NCBI GenBank assembly: GCA_025765595.1
Contig: JAIVFH010000034.1
Location: 1-64,000, forward strand
DNA from: Obelidium mucronatum
Taxonomy: Eukaryota; Chytridiomycota; Chytridiomycetes; Chytridiales; Chytriomycetaceae
Direction: 5' to 3'
DNA: 64,000 bases
Shown piece after piece: positions 30,088 through 41,327 of the stretch (within the stretch, counting starts at the first letter, position 1; each line of letters starts with the position of its first letter). A model generated the notes under the pieces. It searched no databases and had not been told where the DNA came from. It worked only from the letters and a program-made list of their open reading frames with translations. Both the position numbers and the translations under genes were made by a program.

Positions 30088-33016
30088 GCTGTTATTGTTG
30101 TTGTTGCTGTTGTTGTTCTTGAAAGGCGGCTGCAAACGGTGCTGGTTCATTTCCGATTGCAAAGATGGCAAATGAGATTGAGGGCTTTTGCTCCCAACAA
30201 TCACTCCACTTGACGCATCACTCCTGACACTACATGCACTTTGCTGGATAGAATTCTCCTCTAGTGGTTGTGGCGTACGCACATTTGAATGCAAGTGAGG
30301 AGCATTAGTGGATGCTGTCGGTGACTGTGTCCGAGAGATTCCTGGTGCCGGCGGCAACGACTGGTGATGATGGTGATTGGCCGTTGTCGACCCCGGCCCT
30401 TTTGGAAGGTCCGTAAAGTCCAGAGAATCAAAAAACGTGTCACCCCCGCCGCCACCCGTTTCCCCACTGTCACTGGATATGGAATCAGCTTCATCCGCCA
30501 TATCACCATCTTTTTCAGAGATGTTATTATAGTTATTCCGTTGATCAAGATGCTGCCGTTGACTGCGCGCCGCACGGTTTCCAGCACTCGTTCCAAAGTC
30601 TTCCCACGATACATCTGAATTCCAGCTCCGACCATACCCATTTTGATCCTTCTGCTGAATCTTGTTGATTGGGATTCCGGGCCGCCCTCCGTCGGGATCG
30701 GGATGATACGTGGTGGAGCCTTGCTGAATCTGTTGGTGCAATTGGGGATCGCCGACTCCCATGGCGCTCAAGAAGCGACTTCCAAGAGCAAGCAGGGAAT
30801 CATCGTCATGATTTCCAGCAGGAGTCATAACAGTGTTGTTGCTTGATGATGATGCCCCTAGGGACGACTTGGCGTTATTTGGACCCCAATCCACAATAAC
30901 ACCATCTTGGACAGAGTCTGAGGTTTGGTGCTGTTTGATCGTTGCCGCTGCCGCTGCCCTCTGGTTCATCAACTTGTTTTTTCGATTCATGCAATAAGCC
31001 AACATACACAGCTTCTGAAATACCAACGACTGCCGCAAGTCAATGACTCCAGCGGCAGCAGCAGCACCACCCCCATTTCTTGACATGATTTCATCCACCC
31101 AATTTGAGCAATCATTCAAATCCCACTTTGCGCGCAATTCTCTGCAAAAAGCCATCCATATCCGATTCAATGAAATATTTACAGATGAACCAAGAGTGTT
31201 GAGCATATGTCTGCAGAGACGCCAAAGAATGCTATCAAACGGCGCGCTGTGAGGTTCTTTTGCGTGTGCTAGTGCACTGATTGTTCGAAGCGATGCTTCG
31301 GCGGAATCCGTCGTATTGTTCCTTTTTTGTGATTTTGAATTGGTGGTTGGTGTTTCTGATGCTGAATTTGAGAATATAGATGCTGGGAGCGTTGTGAATT
31401 GGGTCAGAAGAGACTGAGTGTGGCCAGAAGATCCTTTATCGAGAGAAAGAGGAAGATTTGTTGCGGCTGTTACAGCGACTGCTTCGTGAATTGTCGTGCT
31501 CGCAGCGGCTGCTAGTCGCTTGATGGAAGATTTTACCAATGTTTTTCCGAGATTGAGAACGGCGGATCGATTGCTTTTTCTGTGAGAAATGAGGAATTTT
31601 TTTAAAAAAAGTGTAGAGTGAATCAGACATGATGAGAAAAACAAAAGATATGAATGCATCCACGCCTTTGGCGTGATGAGAAACAAGATGAGAAAAAGAA
31701 AAAACGTGAATGGATCAGAAAAACAAAACAAAAAACATGAACCGCCTTCGGCGGTAGAATAAGCCGCCTTCGGCGGTAGAGTAAACCGCCTTCGGCGGTA
31801 AAAGAAACCGCCTTCGGCGGTAGAAGAAGCCGCCTTCGGCGGCAGAAGGCGAAAGAATAAACCGCCTTCGGCGGTAGAATGCAGTGACCTACACATGATT
31901 ATTATCAGATTCAACACCGATAGTCGTTGTCATTACGGCAGTTGTTTGGATAGACTCATCAAATAAAACAGGCGGAAGAGAATTGAGCAATAAATCATCT
32001 GGAGGAGCAGAAGCAGAAGAAGCAGAAGAAGCAGAAGAAAAAGAAAAAGAAAAAGAAAAGGCATCCAATAGAGCACTCATTTTTAAAAACAGACGACCGT
32101 GTTTAGCAAGGGGATCATTAAAAGAGAGAGCGACTAGATTCCAAGACAATGAGTCGATGCTAGAGAGCGGAAGCTTGTTTTTCAAGTGAATGGCACAAAC
32201 ATGATTGCTGAAATGGGCTTCGAGAGTGAGAGACGCGATGGGATCGAGAGAGGGACCAATGGGAACAGGAAAGACGGACAGGGAGGCAGGATCGTAGTAG
32301 TAGCCGCCGTCCCCGCGCGCATCAAAGTCAAGACAGTACGAGTACACGGCGGAAGCGCGAGGCGCAAAGGCAAGCGCAAAGGCAGGGGGGGCGTCCGCGT
32401 GGTAGGGCAGCAGCAGCCGGTCTTTGAACAGATCGACGAGGCCGCACAGGTCGGCGTTCTCGCTCGGCGCAAACGGCGAGTGGATTGTGCGGAAGCGCGT
32501 CTGCACGCGCGCGGGCGGCAGCGCGTAGCGGGCGAGCAGCGCTGCAGAAGACGTCGAAGTCGTTGCTGAAGACGTCGACGTCGAAGTAAACACGTCGCTC
32601 AGCACGTCGCTCGAAGGCGGCAGCGCGCGCGACAGCGCCACGCCCGCGTACGCGTGCCGCCACGCAGACCCGACGCGCACAAACACCGGCAGCAAACTCG
32701 GCACCGTCGCCGCCGCTGTCGCCGTCCGCAGCGCCACGTGCGCCGCCGACAGCTGCTGCTTCGCCGCCGCGCCGTCGCCGCCCGCGGACTCGACGCCCAC
32801 CCAGCGCCGCAGTCCGGACCAGCGCGCGAGGCCGCCGCCGCCGCCGCCACCCGTCTCGGTGCAGAGGCGCACAACCGCGTCGCCGGCCACAACCCGCGTT
32901 TCTTCGCCGAGAAGTACGCGCTCGATCGCATGCACCAGCCGCTCAAACGACCCCGCGAGCGAGTAGTCGACTATCTCAAACACCTCGTCGTGCTCGTCCT
33001 CATCGGACTCTGCCAT
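28554..33016 (-). CDS. RAB3GAP1: Rab3 GTPase-activating protein catalytic subunit
   Basis: Five exons (31893-33016, 29682-31579, 29333-29621, 28806-29227, 28554-28711) give 1,296 residues; all junctions are in frame. The N-terminus EVFEIVDYSLAGSFERLVHAIERVL matches the family start. The diagnostic catalytic-subunit block is LEDFVRWHSPRDWI ... RMMEPGNLWHELW ... QKPLFDCDKEAEKCLSYLE, containing the putative arginine finger region. The C-terminus (VPFPNEFSRPLPQRMYALL) is also conserved. Between them are long low-complexity inserts, including an Asn run (about 30010-30110) absent from animal proteins. It acts as a GAP, and in animals with RAB3GAP2 also as a GEF for Rab18, in membrane traffic and autophagy. 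Intron 1 contains a hairpin-repeat array. Confidence 0.9.
31741..31875. repeat. Array of CCGCCTTCGGCGG hairpins in an intron
   Basis: Six copies of a 13-base perfect palindrome (CCGCC-TTC-GGCGG) begin at 31741, 31763, 31785, 31807, 31829 and 31861. The spacing is 22 bases, except 32 for the last. The array lies inside intron 1 of the Rab3GAP gene, just downstream of the donor in transcript order. Related palindromes sit at about 31662, 33293-33345, 33786 and 48288, mostly within introns. Confidence 0.85.
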
Positions 33017-33063
33017 TTTTTTATTCTTTTTATTTATTTCTACAACTTTTCAAAAAATAAAGT
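33017..33063. promoter_or_regulatory. 47-bp divergent promoter
   Basis: Only 47 bases separate the start codons of Rab3GAP (minus) and the SH3-septin gene (plus). The stretch is A/T-rich with TTTATTC/TTTATTTATTT runs. Both 5' UTRs and any shared promoter must overlap coding or this gap. The boundaries are simply the two start codons. Confidence 0.6.
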
Positions 33064-34717
33064 ATGATCAATTCAACTCCGACTCATTTTCACCATCAGC
33101 AGCAGCAGCAGCAGCAGGCGTATGCATGTGGTTACTGGGTTCCATCTCATTCAGGTTTTGGTTTATTCTATTCCTTGTTATTTTAATTTTATGCAACAAC
33201 TTACATCAACTTGTAGACGAACTGTATGTGGTGCCCGGAGACGCGCTTGTCGTCATAACAAAATATTCTGACGGTTTGAATTCTTGAACGCCAAAGGCGA
33301 GATCTATCCGCCGTAGGCGAGATCTATCTGCCGTAGGCGGATTCTAACCGTCGTACTAGGCAGTCAGCGTATTCTTTTTTTATTACATCTAATCGATTCT
33401 TCATCTCACTTTCAGGATGGAGTTTCGTCATGAAGGGGTGGGCGAAAGGCATGATTCCAACCTCTTTATACAATCATGTGACAACACAACAACATCTACA
33501 GCAGCAACAACAACAACAAAACCAACAAAAGGCACATCAAATACCTACCCGATTTGAATCATTCAGAAATATTCCAAACAATGACGATGATGATGGTGAC
33601 GGTGCTTCCGACAAGAGTCATCATATTTTGTTGAGAATCAGAAAACTGCTTGCATTGAAGGAAAAGAGAGCATTGCACCCATCCAATTGCGGTACCTTGA
33701 AGATTATGATTGCAGGCGACTCTGGAATAGGAAAGGTTTGTTTTTTTTAATACCGCCATATTCATGTATTCTGTAAAAGTTATTCTTCTACCGCTGTAGG
33801 CGGTGTATTCTGTTTTTTAAGTTCTGTATTTAAACAAACATCTTTTTCCTCCTTCACACAAACAGACAACTCTCATCAAAACATTCCTAGAATCACACGA
33901 CTTCCAATCCTTGACCACCACAACCACAACCACAACTACAACCACCAACACCACAACAACAATCCCCATCATCCAAGAAATCAAAGCCTCCACAATCCCT
34001 CCCGCAACCCTCCAATTCGGCGAACACCCAGAAAACATCACGTTCGTAGACACACCGGGACTGGGATCCTTTATGGACTGCATGATGGTCATCCGTCCCG
34101 TCATTGACTACATAACAACTCTCTTTCACCCAACATCTCAGCTATTCTCATCCACCATCGTCAAAGAATCCCCACCACCACCACCACCACACCTCCTCGT
34201 CAACTTACTCAAATCCGGAACAGGCACGCATTCCCACGTCGATATATGTCTCTACTGCATTTTACATCGTCTTAAACCTGTCGACGTTGAGTTCATGCGG
34301 CTCTTGAGTGGCCACGTGTCGGTCGTCCCCGTGATTGTGAAGGGCGATACAATGAAACCGAAAGACGTGTTCCTGCTCAAACAAAGCATTTTGGAAATCG
34401 TGTCGCGTGCGAATATTCCGATTTATGGGTTTGGGTTGGGGGAAGCGGAGTTGATTGATGCGGCACAGATGGGTGTGCCGGGGGCGGTTCCGTTTGTTGT
34501 GGCTTGTCGGAATGATGATGATGATGGTGGTGGTGGTGGTGGTGGTGGTGGTGGTGGTGGTGGTGAGGGAGAGGAGGCGGCGGCGGCAGGTGGTGTTAAT
34601 GTCAACTGTTTGAATGAAGTGGAGCTTTTGAGGCGTGGATTGTTTTGTAATAACGTGCAAGATATTCGTCATTTGGCGGCAGAGAGATTCGTTGCCTGGA
34701 AATTACGTGGATCTTAA
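33064..34717 (+). CDS. SH3 domain fused to a divergent septin-like GTPase
   Basis: Four exons (33064-33154, 33217-33273, 33416-33735, 33866-34717) give 439 residues, all in frame. After a short His/Gln run, residues ~20-75 form an SH3 domain (DELYVVPGDALVVITKYSDGW ... GMIPTSL), with the usual acidic loop, Asp-Gly-Trp and Pro. A Gln-rich linker follows. The GTPase part has G1 AGDSGIGKTTL (lysine codon at an exon end), G3 FVDTPGLGSFMD, septin-like LKPVDVEFMRLLSGHVSVVPVI and a G4-like VKGD, then VPFVVACRN. A threonine run lies in the switch I region and a Gly run late. Septins polymerise at the cell cortex. The SH3 would tether this one to Pro-rich partners (inference). Confidence 0.8.
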
Positions 34718-34872
34718 TAAGATTTATTGTATCTTTTTTAATGTGTGCTTCTTTTAGAATTCGTTGATGACAAGCAAAGTGATGCTTATTTGCTTTTATT
34801 TGCTCTTATTTATTTACTACTTATTTTGAATTATTTATTTATTATATTATTTATAAATAATAAAACACACAA

Positions 34873-36231
34873 ATGGCCAACCAACACCACTACAAGTCCG
34901 AAATCGCCCAAATGATGTTTGTGTTTGGAGACACAACCGAACCTGCCGAAGACACTGTAGCCCTCGTTGAAGACTTGACTCGAGCCCAGATTGGAGAAGT
35001 TGTATGTGTTGCTCTGCTAAATGCAAGTTACAAAGGCACAACTCACACCGAAAACTCCTTTTTTTTCCTTTTTTTTTTCTTCCCCATTTCTTCCGCTGTT
35101 GTTCCAAAGATTATCCAGTCCGTTGCGCAGGCAGTCAAGCGCGGCTCCAAAACAGTCACGTCCGAGGATGTGATTTTCCTGATTCGTCACGACGCCAAAA
35201 AGACAAACCGGCTGAAGCAATTCTTGTCCTGGAAAGATGTACGAAAGAATGTGAAGGACAAGGGCGGGCCTGTGCAGGACATTAGTCCACAGGAAGATGG
35301 CGATGATCTGATGGACACTGCTGGTGATAATGGTTTGTTTGTACTCTGCTTTTTTTGTTGTTGTTGTTGTTGTTTTTGTTGCTGTTGTAAACATGGTCAT
35401 GGTTGCAATGCGAGAGGGGTGTGTGGTTGCGAGGGATGCTGACCTATGTTAAAAAAAAAACACCCAGAAACCACAAAGTTGAAGCCTCGCAAGAACACTG
35501 TCAAATTCAGTTGGGAACTCGTAAATTCATTTTCCAGTATTCTCGATAGCGTTGAGGAGGAGGAGGAAGACGATGAAGACAATATCGACTATGAAGCCCG
35601 TGTGGCGTACGAAGAACAAATAATGCGCCTTCGAGTGGCTGATGAAGTCACAAGAGATATGACGCAGGAGGAATACGTTTATTATTCAGAATGCAGGCAG
35701 GCTAGTTTTACTTTCAAGAAGGCCAAGAAGTTTAGAGATTGGTCTGGGTTGCAAACGTATGTGTTTTTTTCTCCTTTTTTTTTATGTATAAGAAGGGTTT
35801 TGCCCTCGTGCAAAATTCAAAACTCTTCTCTTTTTTCCAGTTATTATAAAAACAAACCAAACGGAGATGTACTCGACATTCTCGGATTCCTTGCATGCGA
35901 ATGTGTCGCCAGACTTACAGAGACCGGGCTTCAGGTCAAAGCGCAATGGGATGCGCGGGATAAACTTATTCGAACTGGGAATGGTGGTGGGCGAGGAGAA
36001 GAGCAAGTGGGTTTGTTTGGCAAGAATGCTGTTGAGCAATCCTCGCTGGCTCCAAAACATATCCAAGAAGCATTCAGGAGACTTCAGTCGACAACCTTTC
36101 CAATCAATAACTTTAAGGTTTGTTGTTGTGTAATCTATTTTTTTTTCTCATTGACTTTTCGTTGTATTAATCCATACCATATTTCTCACTGAAAGGGGGG
36201 TATGGTTCGTTCACCTCTCACCATTTTTTAA
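34873..36231 (+). CDS. SPT3: SAGA subunit Spt3
   Basis: Five exons (34873-35001, 35110-35332, 35468-35756, 35841-36117, 36196-36231) give 317 residues, close to yeast Spt3. The N-terminal histone-fold motifs YKSEIAQMMFVFGDT and GSKTVTSEDVIFLIRHDAKK, followed by FLSWKDVRKNVKD, are diagnostic. The C-terminus after the last short exon reads GGMVRSPLTIF, again typical. Spt3 contacts TBP within the SAGA coactivator complex in the nucleus. Introns are 74-135 bases. The gene sits 155 bp downstream of the SH3-septin stop on the same strand. Confidence 0.93.
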
Positions 36232-36260
36232 ATCATACTTAATAATAAACACCATTGTAC

Positions 36261-36369
36261 ACAGTTGCCCAACGTTTTTTAAAAAGTTTCTTATTCATAT
36301 ATTCAGTGGTCATACTAAACGCGCACAGTTGCCCAACGTTTTTTAAAAAGTTTCTTATTCATATATTCA
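36261..36369. repeat. 45-bp direct repeat between SPT3 and acetyltransferase
   Basis: The block beginning ACAGTTGCCCAACGTTTTTT and ending ATATATTCA occurs at 36261-36305 and again at 36325-36369, identical by eye, 19 bases apart. The second copy ends on the stop codon of the convergent acetyltransferase gene; AAACGCGC occurs next to both copies. It lies in overlapping 3' UTRs of two convergent genes. Confidence 0.8.
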
Positions 36370-37002
36370 AACGCGCTTGATAAATTTCGCAGGGTTTCCA
36401 GCAACCACTGTTCTGCTCTCCACGTCTTTAGTCACAACAGACCCAGCCCCAATAGTGCATCCGTCGCCAATAGTTACACCAGGCAAAATCACAACATGTC
36501 CGCCAATCCACACGTCATTCCCGATTTTCACAGGCGAAGAAAGCTCCGGCCCCCACTCAGTTCTCAACTCCGGATCCACTGGATGACGGGCAGCATAAAT
36601 GGACACATTGGGAGCAATCAGAACATTATCCCCGATTTCCACTTTATTGCAGTCGAGAATCGTGCATCCAAAGTTCATGTACACATTACGACCCAGCGTG
36701 ATGTTTGTACCATAATCGCAACGGAACGGTGACTCAATGTGACAGCCTTCGCCCATTCCACCTAGCAGCTCCTTGAGGATCGCGACTCTGTCCGGGTGGT
36801 CTCCCGCCACGTCGTCGAGGCGGTTGAGCTGCGTAAACAGCCGCTTGGCCTTGTTGCGCGCATTGTGCAGGTCGGGCCCGAAGGCGTAGTACAGCTCGCC
36901 GTTCATCATGCGGACCCGTTCATTGTCGCTTGAAGGTGGGATTGTATCTGGGATCGGGTCTCGGCGTAAAGGGTGTGTTTTCCAACCTGGAGTGTCTCCC
37001 AT
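36367..37002 (-). CDS. Maltose/galactoside O-acetyltransferase (LbH family)
   Basis: A single-exon frame of 211 residues, the family size. The N-terminal Mac domain shows [22 protein letters not shown] (first part around residues 33-55). A left-handed beta-helix of hexapeptide repeats runs from about residue 90 ([44 protein letters not shown]). The catalytic His lies in [13 protein letters not shown]. The C-terminal [12 protein letters not shown] is standard. It transfers acetyl from acetyl-CoA to sugar hydroxyls. The intronless structure contrasts with most neighbours. Confidence 0.9.
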   Translation of the reverse strand: MGDTPGWKTHPLRRDPIPDTIPPSSDNERVRMMNGELYYAFGPDLHNARNKAKRLFTQLNRLDDVAGDHPDRVAILKELLGGMGEGCHIESPFRCDYGTNITLGRNVYMNFGCTILDCNKVEIGDNVLIAPNVSIYAARHPVDPELRTEWGPELSSPVKIGNDVWIGGHVVILPGVTIGDGCTIGAGSVVTKDVESRTVVAGNPAKFIKRV

Positions 37003-37063
37003 TTTTTTTTTTTGATTCTTTTTTTTTTATTACTAATCACTATTTTATTTTTTTTTTAGTCTT

Positions 37064-37908
37064 TCACACCAACCAAGGCTTACACGCGTCCACAAGTCTC
37101 TGAAAACACCCACCTTGCCCCATCGCAAAAACCCGCTCCCCATCCCGCTCATCAGCAGCCTTAATCCACACCAAAAACCCAACAAAACAAAAATCCCCAT
37201 AACACGGCACAGAACCCATGAAAAACGGCCCACCACCACGTTCTTGACTCGCAACAAGAACATCACTCAAGACTCTAATCTCCTTCTCAAGCGCACGCCA
37301 CTCGGCTTCAGGGTCGACACAGAGTTCACTCAATGGCACCCCGAACCGCGCGGTGCGGGTCCTGTGGAAATACTCGACACCGCGATCGTCAAGTAGTGTG
37401 GGGACTTTGGGGATGGTGATTTTGATAATGTGTGGGTACAAGCGGGTGTTGAGAATGTTTTGGACAAGGAGGGAGATTGCCATTCCTCCTCCTCCTCCTT
37501 CGGCACCACCGACTTGATCAAAAACAGATGGGTGTGCAGGACCTGTGTATGTCGCATCCAAGTATTTCACAATAGGAAAAGAGTCTTGCATAACCACCAT
37601 ATCGCTGTTCACGTTGTTTGGATCACAAATTGCTGGACACGTGTACGCTGCAGGTCCCACAGGATTTGCTGGAATACCAAGGGATTTGTGGTTGCTTTCA
37701 ATGTCAGGGAAAGAAAGCCAAGTTGTCTTGAACGGAATTCGTTTGTAGTTGAGCGTCATTCTCACTTTGGCAGTGTTTGGAGACCAAGAGACGTGTCCTA
37801 AAGCGAGCCATTTACTATCACTTGCTTCTTAATAAAAGCCTTCTTCAAAGGATTCGACAGAGACTTGCCTTTGGTGCTTGGAATGTCAAAGAATGTGAGG
37901 GGTTGCAT
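37064..37908 (-). CDS. Glutathione S-transferase-like protein with a GC-AG intron
   Basis: Two exons (37869-37908 and 37064-37797) give 257 residues. The joined N-terminus FFDIPSTKGHVSWSPNTAKV continues into RMTLNYKRIPFKTTW and a predicted beta-alpha-beta thioredoxin fold with the glutathione-binding MQDSFPIVKYLD. This resembles fungal GSTs of the lignin/etherase-Ure2p-like branch. The helical C-terminal half contains GDFCFVGFLVW. The only way to join the halves in frame uses the donor AAAG|GCAAGT (GC instead of GT) and acceptor CTTTAG. A family-level role in conjugation or reduction of small molecules is likely; the substrate is unknown. Confidence 0.75.
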
Positions 37909-38016
37909 TTTCGGATACTTTCGGAACTGTTTCGGGAACCATCTATTTCTCTCTATCGATCAATAATATATGCCAATTTTATTCTAATAACCCCGGTTAA
38001 AAAAAAAAAGTTCGAT

Positions 38017-41000
38017 TCAGTACCGCCAATCCAAATCCTCGTTTGTTTTCGTTCGTGGTCTCAAAGCCCCTGTAGCGGCGGGCATCGGCATATCATCCAT
38101 TCCCATCAACAACGGCCGCGAATCAGCCCGGCTTCGAACAGACCCACTCCCACCAACAACAACACTGTCCCCCAAAGAATCACTGTCTAGAAAATTAACA
38201 CTTGCAGAAAACTGATCCATCAAGCTTTCCCCGTCGTCTGCAATGTTCAACTCTGGCAACCTTAAATCAAGACGTGGTCGGTCTCTAACTGACTTGACGT
38301 AGACATTTCCTTCATCCGCCGTCGCCGCCGCCGCCGCCGCCGCAGTAGCTTGATCTTGTTGCTGTTGTTGTAGCTGTTTCCCTTTGAAAGCACCACCTGC
38401 CGAGAACCCAGCTTTTTTAAAGGTTCCAGCTATTTTCGATGTGAATCCACTCATGAGAGGCCGTGTGCTACCGCCACCAACGCTGCCGCCACCGCCGCCG
38501 CCAGCCACAGCAGAACCAACAGCACCTGAACCACGAATAGTTGTGTTGGTTTCCAGAGAATGAACACTCTCTGACCGACGGCTATGAATACTCTGTCTTG
38601 AAATGGAGTTTTCCCTACTGCTCGGCTTCCATACCCCAACAACTCCACTTCCCGCCACAGCCGCCGTAGAGTTTGACAATCCACCAGCACCACCACCAGC
38701 ACCACCAGCACCACCACTTCCTAACCGCGATGTAGACGAGGAAACAGAATACTTTCGGCTCGATTGAGACGTGATGCTGACCCCATCCCACTCTTCCTCA
38801 TTCGAAGCAGCTACAACAGCACTTGAATTCAATGAAGATAACCGCGTTCTCGCAGATCCGTTGCTCGTCACGCTATTCACTGTTGAATGTCTCTTGAATA
38901 TATTACCAATGGATCCGCTCTGGCCAACACCAACACCACCACCACCACCGCCGCCGCTGCCACTGCCATTGATAACGGCAGAGACTGTATTCCGGCGCAA
39001 CATTCCAACGATACCCGCGCCAAACCCAGATGAACTCTCGAAATCAATTGTAGAAGACGCAGTTTTGGAGCGGATACTGAAGGAAGCCGAAGATTTACGG
39101 ACTAAACCGATCGTGGGGGGTGTATGCTGATGCTGCTGATGTGGCGCCCTGTTGGCTGATGTTGACGGCGATGATGATGATGATATTGTTGTTGTTGCGC
39201 GTTTGGAGGAATCTTGTCGAGATCCACCCGTGGAATCAATTTCCGCTTTTGCTGGATAGACTCCACGATCTTTCATCCGTACACCATCTCTTCGTAAACG
39301 CGCTTCTTGAATTGGATCAATGTATCCCCATTTTGGAATCGATGTCGCGATTTCGTGTTTGATGCGACTGGATGTGGTGAAAACAGAGGATGTGGACATT
39401 AGGTTGTCAAAGAATTCTTGTGGCTTTAGAGGTGATAGTGATAAAGAAGTGGTGTCGTCGTCAAAGTCGTCAGAAATTGTGACAGTTAGAGCATCGCTGT
39501 CGCTTGTGTCGTTGTTTTCGTTGTCAACTACTACTGGGGTGCTGCTTTTTGCTTCTTCATCTAAATCGTCAGGGTTCGTGATTCTTAAGCTTCCCTTTCG
39601 ATTGCCCGAATGCTGAGACTTGCGTTGCGGTGAAGAAGAAATAATTGGCTTCCCTGCAAAACTAACCCATTGTACTGGAATCGCACCCTCCACCCGGTCC
39701 TCTGACGTCAAAATGCTCCCGCTTTTTTCAAAGCGTTCCCCTCCAAAGACTTGGTGCATTATGGTCACAACCCCGCCCCTCCGAAAACCTCCAGCATCAC
39801 CAACCCACTGATCTACTGATCCTGTATCTTTCCCTTGATAGCTCCATTGATGAAAGAGAGAGTCCCAATGACCTGGATTGGAGAAACTTCGAGGCCCTCG
39901 TGGACGAATACGAAGGTATTGGCCGGTTTGGACTTCAACGGGACATGAATCGACAAGAATATGAGATCCCCCTGGTGTGCATGATATGGTGGGATAAGGA
40001 AACGAAATGGTGCCGCCAGTTGCAGTTGTTGCAGTTGTTGACGCCATTGTGTCTGGACCAGAAACAATACTAGATCTTGGACGTGTGATTGAACTGCTGA
40101 GGATTGCAGAAGAAAGTCGAGCAGCGTTGGTTTGACTGTGGGGAACATTGATATCAATTTCCTCGCCTTCTTCTTCTTCTTCTTCTTCTTCTTCACACGT
40201 TGGCGCCAGTAGTCCGCCATATTCAATCATTGCGTTTATCACACGATTTTGTTCGTTCTCCGCGATATTGTCTGATACTTCAGAAACAGAAACACTCTGT
40301 CGAGAAGGGTGTTGCTGGGTAGAAACATATGGGTTGAGTTTCACAGGCGGGACTGGATTTGGCGGCAGATCAATGGGTAGATCAACAGCCGAAGCAGCCG
40401 GCGAAGGATACGGCTCGGGAGTCAGAAACAGAAGGTCCTCGGAGTCAGCCGCACGCGGGGTATAATACATTGACAGCGCGGATTCGATAGTGGCCCGCTT
40501 CGAGACGAACGACGAGCGGTTGATTGTCACCGGCTCTTCAGCGTCGGCGGCGGAGTCCTCGTCGGAGGAGTCCTCGTCTCCAAAAGCCGCAAAGCGGGCA
40601 GCGCTCGCCGGCGAAGCCCACTCGTCGGCGGCCAGAACCAGGCGCGGCAGAAGCGCATCGCGCGGCCGCGTGTGCGGCACCACGTGCAGCGTGAACGAGG
40701 CCTGCGGGGAAAGCGGCGCTGAGTCAGGGGCGCAGAGCCAGGGCCTGGAACACTGGAACACTCACCCGCGCGCGCGAGGCGTCTTTGTCGCCGTCGTCGT
40801 CTTCGTCGTCGTCATCGCCTTCTTCGTCTTCGCCGCCGTCTGGGTGCTCTGCGGCGAGCCCCGCCTGGCCCGCGCCCGCGCCCGCGCCCGAAGCGAGCCG
40901 CAGCCGGGCTCTCGGCGTCACGTGCGACGTCCGCCGCAGCATGCGTCTCTGCGTGTCGGCGCCAGTCTCCGCCGGCGGCGGCGGCACGGGCGGCAAAGCC

Positions 41001-41023
41001 TTGGTTGCTAAGTCGACCGTCAT
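38017..41023 (-). CDS. Large Ser/Gly-rich protein, unknown function
   Basis: Two exons (40766-41023 and 38017-40701) give 980 residues. Exon 1 starts MTVDLATKALPPVPPPP and contains an acidic run (EDEEGDDDDEDDDGD). Exon 2 has a Glu run, and a central stretch of about 130 residues with ordered-looking sequence (FPYPTISCTPGGSHILVDSCPV ... GHWDSLFHQWSYQG ... VTIMHQVFGGERFEKSG), then a long Ser/Thr/Gly-rich tail with a Gln-Ala run. I recognise no domain. The Ser-rich tail with many Arg-x-x-Ser sites suggests a phosphoregulated scaffold. The GC-rich 5' part differs from the 3' part in composition. Confidence 0.65.
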
Positions 41024-41327
41024 TTCGGATTTTATTTGTTTGCTTTGTTTTACCCCAAGCCATCCATCCGACTTGCCGCTCGTTGATTCGTTGCAACCAC
41101 AAATCACAAATCACAAGACGCTGGCACCAGCAAGAAAGACAAGTTGTTTGGGCGTGTGTTCGGCCTGCTGGATCCCGCCAGAGTTCAGGCGGTATCAACT
41201 TTCTTGTTGACTTGGCAGTTGGCACCCAATTTATGCACAAAAAGAAAACATATCTAAAATAACCGTGCTAACATTTAATACTCGATTCAAGCGTAATAGA
41301 TTTATTAATATGAGTCTTTTGTTTTTT

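Noticed and set aside
30043..30110. Leucine-run frame on the plus strand at 29966-30175
   Set aside because: It is the complement of the Asn repeat in the Rab3GAP gene.
31741..31875. CRISPR-like array
   Set aside because: Units are palindromes with 9-base spacers that are near-identical, in an intron of a eukaryotic gene.
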